From: Xanthomonas translucens pv. translucens DSM 18974 | GTDB lineage: Bacteria > Pseudomonadota > Gammaproteobacteria > Xanthomonadales > Xanthomonadaceae | Length of the DNA stretch: 13,523 nt | Assembly: GCF_000331775.1 (NCBI RefSeq) | Contig: NZ_CAPJ01000187.1 | Span: 1-13,523 of the forward strand | Direction of reading: 5' to 3' | Shown: one piece after another, positions 13,479-13,523 of the stretch | Layout: the number at the start of each line of letters is the position of its first letter | How positions within the stretch are numbered: the stretch's first letter is position 1 | Notes under the pieces: model-generated | Seen by the model: the letters and a program-made list of their open reading frames with translations, nothing else | What the model was told of the DNA's origin: nothing | The model's database searches: none | Made by a program: the position numbers and the translations under genes

Positions 13479-13523
13479 ATGCCCGCACGCCGGCGCCGGC
13501 CCCTGCCGTGGCTGGCCGCGGCC
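13479..13523 (+). CDS. Start of a further gene, N-terminal 15 codons only
   Basis: An ATG two bases after the stop of the response-regulator gene opens MPARRRRPLPWLAAA, and the frame stays open to the window edge. A basic run followed by hydrophobic residues fits a signal peptide or membrane anchor. The tight spacing suggests translational coupling, and a sensor kinase partner would make sense there, but too little is visible to assign a product. Confidence 0.45.
   Translation, partial: MPARRRRPLPWLAAA

Noticed and set aside
1..13523. CRISPR arrays, tRNA or rRNA genes, insertion sequences
   Set aside because: No regularly spaced repeats, no tRNA-like cloverleaf or CCA end, and no transposase-like protein were seen on either strand.

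Overview
The window looks like chromosomal DNA of a plant-associated Xanthomonas. The evidence is very high GC, a xanthomonad GTAG-type hairpin repeat at 2181-2200, and a gene for a type III effector of the XopQ/HopQ1 nucleoside-hydrolase-like family. That gene is preceded by a textbook HrpX target promoter: a perfect plant-inducible-promoter (PIP) box with a correctly spaced -10 box. Genus is inferred with good confidence; species cannot be read from the sequence.

Layout, left to right. (1) 1-2158: an MFS exporter (minus strand, cut by the window edge) diverges from a LysR-type regulator, a usual regulator/efflux pair. (2) 2159-2367: a non-coding gap with the GTAG repeat, a run of ten C and a candidate promoter. 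(3) 2368-4290: a two-domain protein, an LplT-like MFS flippase fused to a PlsC-type acyltransferase, probably for lysophospholipid uptake and re-acylation. (4) 4347-5753: xopQ on the minus strand, convergent with the previous gene, with its PIP box at 5797-5821. (5) 6007-7148: two tandem CD225/dispanin small membrane proteins, a strong hairpin, then a DUF2752 membrane protein. (6) 10714-7155: a minus-strand run of five genes, DUF6776 protein - bactofilin - ErpA - NudC - AmpE, that looks like one operon. (7) 10921-13476: a DUF4126 membrane protein, then a response regulator with degenerate GGDEF and EAL domains. The first codons of a further gene follow at 13479.

How they fit together: most of the window is core envelope and housekeeping content (lipid repair, bactofilin scaffold, Fe-S cluster delivery, NADH/NAD-cap hydrolysis, AmpE). 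xopQ is the virulence gene inside it, visibly lower in GC than its neighbours and with its own HrpX-type promoter. The items most worth following are the xopQ promoter and start geometry, the catalytically dead RR-GGDEF-EAL protein, and the tandem dispanin/DUF2752 cluster, for which no function is known. All calls come from reading the sequence and remembered family motifs; no database search was possible.
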